Shown piece after piece: positions 6,750 to 8,250 of a stretch of 8,250 bases of DNA (the first letter of the stretch is position 1; each line of letters opens with the position of its first letter). The stretch is from positions 1-8,250 of the forward strand of contig JAFQPF010000140.1 in assembly GCA_017411885.1 (NCBI GenBank). Direction: 5' to 3'. The notes under the pieces were generated by a model. The model did not search any database and was not told the origin of the DNA. It saw nothing but the letters and a program-made list of their open reading frames with translations. The position numbers were made by a program, and so were the translations under genes. This DNA comes from Clostridia bacterium. Lineage in GTDB: Bacteria; Bacillota_A; Clostridia; Oscillospirales; CAG-272.

Positions 6750-7115
6750 CTATAGTATGGTTTCGTGCGAAAGCTTTCCCGAAAAGCTTATGTGAGATAC
6801 CGCGTGCTTGAAAATATTCTTTGCCGCGATAAATTCGCTTTGATTGTTCGTGCTTGCGTAAACCGATATGAGCGATACCGAATTCGTGACCGCCTCGGTT
6901 TCGAGATGCACGACCGTTATAGAAACGAACGGCTCGATCGCCTCCCATTCCTTTTCAAGCGATCTTGCGTTTTCGATTTCGAGCAACGGATCGTCGCTCA
7001 TTGCGTCTGCTTTTTGTAACAGTGAATCGGCGCATCTGTCAAGCACTACCGAGTTTATGCAAAGAAGAATTACTATGGTGAGCAGTATAGCTGACGAAAT
7101 TATCATATTCTTCAT
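6750..7115 (-). CDS. DUF4363 family protein with N-terminal membrane anchor (121 aa)
   Basis: The product starts with an uncleaved-type hydrophobic helix (residues 4-22, IISSAILLTIVILLCI), followed by a mainly helical soluble part containing EKEWEAIEPF (about 54-63) and a histidine-glutamate helix, a pattern I associate with DUF4363. The soluble part probably lies outside the membrane. It sits 27 nt downstream of the DUF421 gene on the same strand, an arrangement I recall from other Clostridia and Bacilli, which supports the family call and suggests a joint function. The ribosome binding site GAAAGG (complement of 7125-7130) precedes the ATG by nine bases. The function is unknown. No terminator is seen beyond its stop. 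Confidence 0.8.
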   Translation of the reverse strand: MKNMIISSAILLTIVILLCINSVVLDRCADSLLQKADAMSDDPLLEIENARSLEKEWEAIEPFVSITVVHLETEAVTNSVSLISVYASTNNQSEFIAAKNIFKHAVSHISFSGKLSHETIL

Positions 7116-7132
7116 TATATATTACCTTTCAT

Positions 7133-7163
7133 ATAAAGCGCGTCACATATCGGCGCGCTTTAT
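7133..7163 (-). repeat. 10-bp hairpin spanning the DUF421 stop codon
   Basis: ATAAAGCGCG (7133-7142) is the exact reverse complement of 7154-7163, with an 11-base loop that holds the TGA stop of the DUF421 gene. There is no U tract on the - strand side, so I do not call it a terminator. It lies just before the DUF4363 ribosome binding site and could affect mRNA decay or relative expression of the two genes. Confidence 0.6.
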
Positions 7164-7817
7164 TAATGTTTCGTCCCCGATATCGTTGACCGTGAATATA
7201 AAAACGTCATCAGGTGAGCAACCGTGGGCTTTGAGACGCTTTTCAAGCCACGCGCGGTCCTTGCCGGCAACAGACAGATTTTGTTCGTTGATGCTTCCGT
7301 CAACTATGATCGCGTGTGCGATGCCTTTTTCCTTCACCTCAACACCAACGTCGGTAGGGGACAGCGGCTGTACCTTTGACTTTGTTATGACCGAAAGCTG
7401 ACCGTTTTGCTCAAGTATCGCGTATTCGACCTCGTCAAGCGATACGATGCTTTTCATTCTGAGCTGGCTGAACAGCTCCTCGATAGTTATGCGGTTGCGC
7501 TCAAGCTCCTTTAAGTCAAGCTTGCCTTTGCAGATTATCATAGTGGGATGACCGATAAATATTTTCTTGAGCTTGTTGCTCTTCGTCACGGCATATGCTC
7601 CGATCACCTCAATGGCAACTAAGGTGAGTATCGGTATGACGGAAAATAATAACGGTATCCCGTCGTCGGTGATAGGGAAGGAGGCGAGCTCGGAAAGCAA
7701 AAAGGTGGTAACTAACTCCGAAACCTCAAGCTGACCTACCTGGCGTTTGCCCATTATTCTTATTGCAAAAATAAGAACAAGGTAGGTTATAAGCGTTCTT
7801 ACAAATATCGTGGTCAT
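7143..7817 (-). CDS. DUF421 (YetF-like) membrane protein (224 aa)
   Basis: Three membrane helices occupy about residues 4-21, 30-48 and 56-78. The block RIMGKRQVGQLEVSELV (20-36) between the first two is the family hallmark. The soluble C-terminal domain follows with FIGHPTMIICKGKLD (87-101) and RITIEELFSQLRMK (109-122), then a stretch ending in GCSPDDVFIFTVND, as in B. subtilis YetF. Length matches the family. The role is not firmly established; DUF421 proteins occur in spore-forming Bacillota, and the spore-heat-resistance protein 2Duf contains this domain, but a spore role here is inference only. GGAG (complement of 7823-7826) lies five bases before the ATG. The DUF4363 gene follows as the second gene of a two-gene operon. 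The rRNA promoters lie upstream and point away. Confidence 0.9.
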   Translation of the reverse strand: MTTIFVRTLITYLVLIFAIRIMGKRQVGQLEVSELVTTFLLSELASFPITDDGIPLLFSVIPILTLVAIEVIGAYAVTKSNKLKKIFIGHPTMIICKGKLDLKELERNRITIEELFSQLRMKSIVSLDEVEYAILEQNGQLSVITKSKVQPLSPTDVGVEVKEKGIAHAIIVDGSINEQNLSVAGKDRAWLEKRLKAHGCSPDDVFIFTVNDIGDETLIKRADM

Positions 7818-7873
7818 AAAATCTCCGTGTTATGGTATTGTGTTAAAGTGCGTTTTAGCTATAAAACAGACCG

Positions 7874-7902
7874 ATTATAAGTAGCATTTGCGCATTTTAG
7901 AT
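7874..7902 (-). promoter_or_regulatory. Possible promoter of the DUF421-DUF4363 operon
   Basis: On the - strand, a perfect TATAAT (complement of 7874-7879) lies 57 bases before the DUF421 start. No convincing -35 is found 16-18 bases further upstream; the best position reads ATCTAA. It is listed because it is the only consensus -10 in the right place and orientation. Confidence 0.35.
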
Positions 7903-7951
7903 AAAGATGCACGAAAAATGGATTTTTTTGAAAAAACTTTGTAAAACCCCC

Positions 7952-7980
7952 TTGACAAAGGTAAATAAAGGTGATATAAT
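7952..7980 (+). promoter_or_regulatory. rRNA operon promoter P1, full consensus
   Basis: TTGACA (7952-7957) and TATAAT (7975-7980) are both perfect and 17 bases apart, with TGA before the -10. An A/T-rich stretch (about 7921-7946) lies where an UP element would bind the RNA polymerase alpha subunit. The expected start is a G at 7986-7987. In Bacillota, rRNA promoters starting with G respond to GTP level and hence to the stringent response; that regulation is inferred. Confidence 0.9.
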
Positions 7981-7987
7981 AGACAGG

Positions 7988-8007
7988 CTCACCCGGAGAA
8001 GGGTGGG
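7988..8007 (+). repeat. Leader hairpin just after the P1 start
   Basis: CTCACCC (7988-7994) pairs with GGGTGGG (8001-8007) around a GGAGAA loop: seven pairs including one G-U. It would form at the very 5' end of P1 transcripts. It has no U tract and is probably structural. Confidence 0.5.
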
Positions 8008-8022
8008 GGAACAGAAGCGAAA

Positions 8023-8040
8023 AAAGTTAAGGAAAGTTAA
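8023..8040 (+). repeat. Two AAAGTTAA repeats 10 bp apart upstream of P2, UP-element-like
   Basis: AAAGTTAA occurs at 8023-8030 and 8033-8040, spaced by one helical turn. This lies at roughly -62 to -45 relative to the P2 start, the usual position for an A/T-rich UP element. The phasing puts both copies on the same DNA face. Confidence 0.45.
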
Positions 8041-8049
8041 AGAAAAGCC

Positions 8050-8079
8050 TTGACAAAAGAGTAGCGGATGTGATATAAT
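8050..8079 (+). promoter_or_regulatory. rRNA operon promoter P2
   Basis: TTGACA (8050-8055) and TATAAT (8074-8079) are perfect, 18 bases apart, again with TGA before the -10. The predicted start falls in the GGG at 8084-8086. The two -10 boxes are 99 bp apart. Tandem consensus promoters with G starts are typical of rRNA operons in Bacillota. Confidence 0.88.
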
Positions 8080-8085
8080 GATCGG

Positions 8086-8101
8086 GTGCCTGCAAAGGCG
8101 C
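8086..8101 (+). repeat. GNRA-tetraloop hairpin after the P2 start
   Basis: GTGCCT (8086-8091) pairs with AGGCGC (8096-8101), six pairs with one U-G, closed by a GCAA loop of the stable GNRA type. It sits directly at the 5' end of P2 transcripts and just before the boxA-like element, a boxB-like position. Confidence 0.55.
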
Positions 8102-8109
8102 TTGAGATG

Positions 8110-8127
8110 GTCCTTGAAAATTGAACA
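8110..8127 (+). promoter_or_regulatory. boxA-like rRNA antitermination element
   Basis: The sequence GTCCTTGAAAATTGAACA resembles the conserved CTTTGAAAACT/CCTTGAAAACTGAACA element found in rRNA leaders and spacers of Bacilli and Clostridia. There it acts in the nascent RNA to bind NusB-NusE and allow transcription of the structured rRNA genes without premature termination. It is the strongest single clue that the leader belongs to an rRNA operon. Confidence 0.72.
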
Positions 8128-8250
8128 ACAGAAGAAGGAAGTACGAAGCTTAAAAAAGCAAGATACGACCAAGCAAGAAACTCGACAATTCTTTTACAAA
8201 ATAAGTAAGCAAGAATTAAAAGCTCTAGATAAGATACTGACACTGAGCAA

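Larger units (their letters stand above)
7987..8250 (+). other. rRNA operon leader (5' external spacer), gene-free right edge
   Basis: From P1 to the window end there is no credible coding sequence; small - strand open frames here are low-complexity and carry no recognisable protein. The stretch contains a hairpin, a second promoter, a tetraloop hairpin, a boxA-like element and three AAGCAAGA repeats (8156-8163, 8171-8178, 8207-8214). I do not see the start of mature 16S rRNA (AGAGTTTGAT-type sequence), so the gene must begin after 8250. An rRNA leader is the best explanation, although another strongly expressed stable-RNA operon is possible. Confidence 0.75.

Noticed and set aside
6868..7401. 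+ strand open frame of 177 codons opposite DUF4363/DUF421
   Set aside because: It spans two genes of the opposite strand that have ribosome binding sites and family motifs; its own sequence is serine-rich with no domain.
7897..8243. - strand open frames of 91 and 68 codons in the rRNA promoter and leader region
   Set aside because: They are Phe/Leu/Ser-rich translations of A-rich promoter DNA, overlap two consensus promoters, and have no family resemblance.
8111..8250. A tRNA or the start of mature 16S rRNA in the last 140 bases
   Set aside because: No cloverleaf with a GTTCRA loop and CCA-side stem and no AGAGTTTGAT-type 16S start is visible before the window ends.

Overview
The window looks like chromosomal DNA of a low-to-mid-GC Gram-positive anaerobe of class Clostridia, most likely an Oscillospiraceae/Ruminococcaceae relative. 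The evidence is the strong GGAGG-type ribosome binding sites, consensus TTGACA/TATAAT promoters with TGn extensions, a TIGR03960/TIGR03936 radical-SAM gene pair, a DUF421/DUF4363 pair, and a Bacillota-type tandem rRNA promoter region at the right edge. I see no insertion sequence, phage gene, CRISPR array or tRNA. Codon use looks uniform, so this appears to be core chromosome.

Layout, left to right on the + strand: a small double zinc-ribbon protein (106-387) closed by a perfect 13-bp terminator hairpin; an extended -10 promoter (504-531); a run of four genes. These are the SPOUT 23S rRNA methyltransferase RlmB (619-1416), an 898-residue membrane protein (1456-4152), a B12-binding-type radical SAM protein (4215-6089) and its DUF2344 partner (6068-6748). 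The last two overlap by 22 nt. A 12-bp hairpin lies between the membrane protein gene and the radical SAM gene.

On the - strand, a DUF421 (YetF-like) membrane protein (7817-7143) is followed by a DUF4363 protein (7115-6750). This pair converges on the + strand operon with only one base between the two stop codons. The last 430 bases hold no gene. They carry two near-perfect tandem promoters, small hairpins and a boxA-like element, which is the promoter and leader of an rRNA operon whose 16S gene must begin beyond the window.

The most notable item is the 898-residue protein. It keeps the order of a P1B (CopA-like) heavy-metal P-type ATPase: membrane helices, a P-loop-of-membrane Pro, a phosphorylation-site Asp, an N-domain, a TGD-like position and two C-terminal helices. 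Every catalytic motif I can align is altered or deleted, and the usual metal-binding N-terminus is replaced by about 340 residues of very acidic, probably disordered sequence. It reads as an intact pseudo-ATPase, perhaps a membrane scaffold or sensor, encoded beside rRNA modification and radical-SAM genes.
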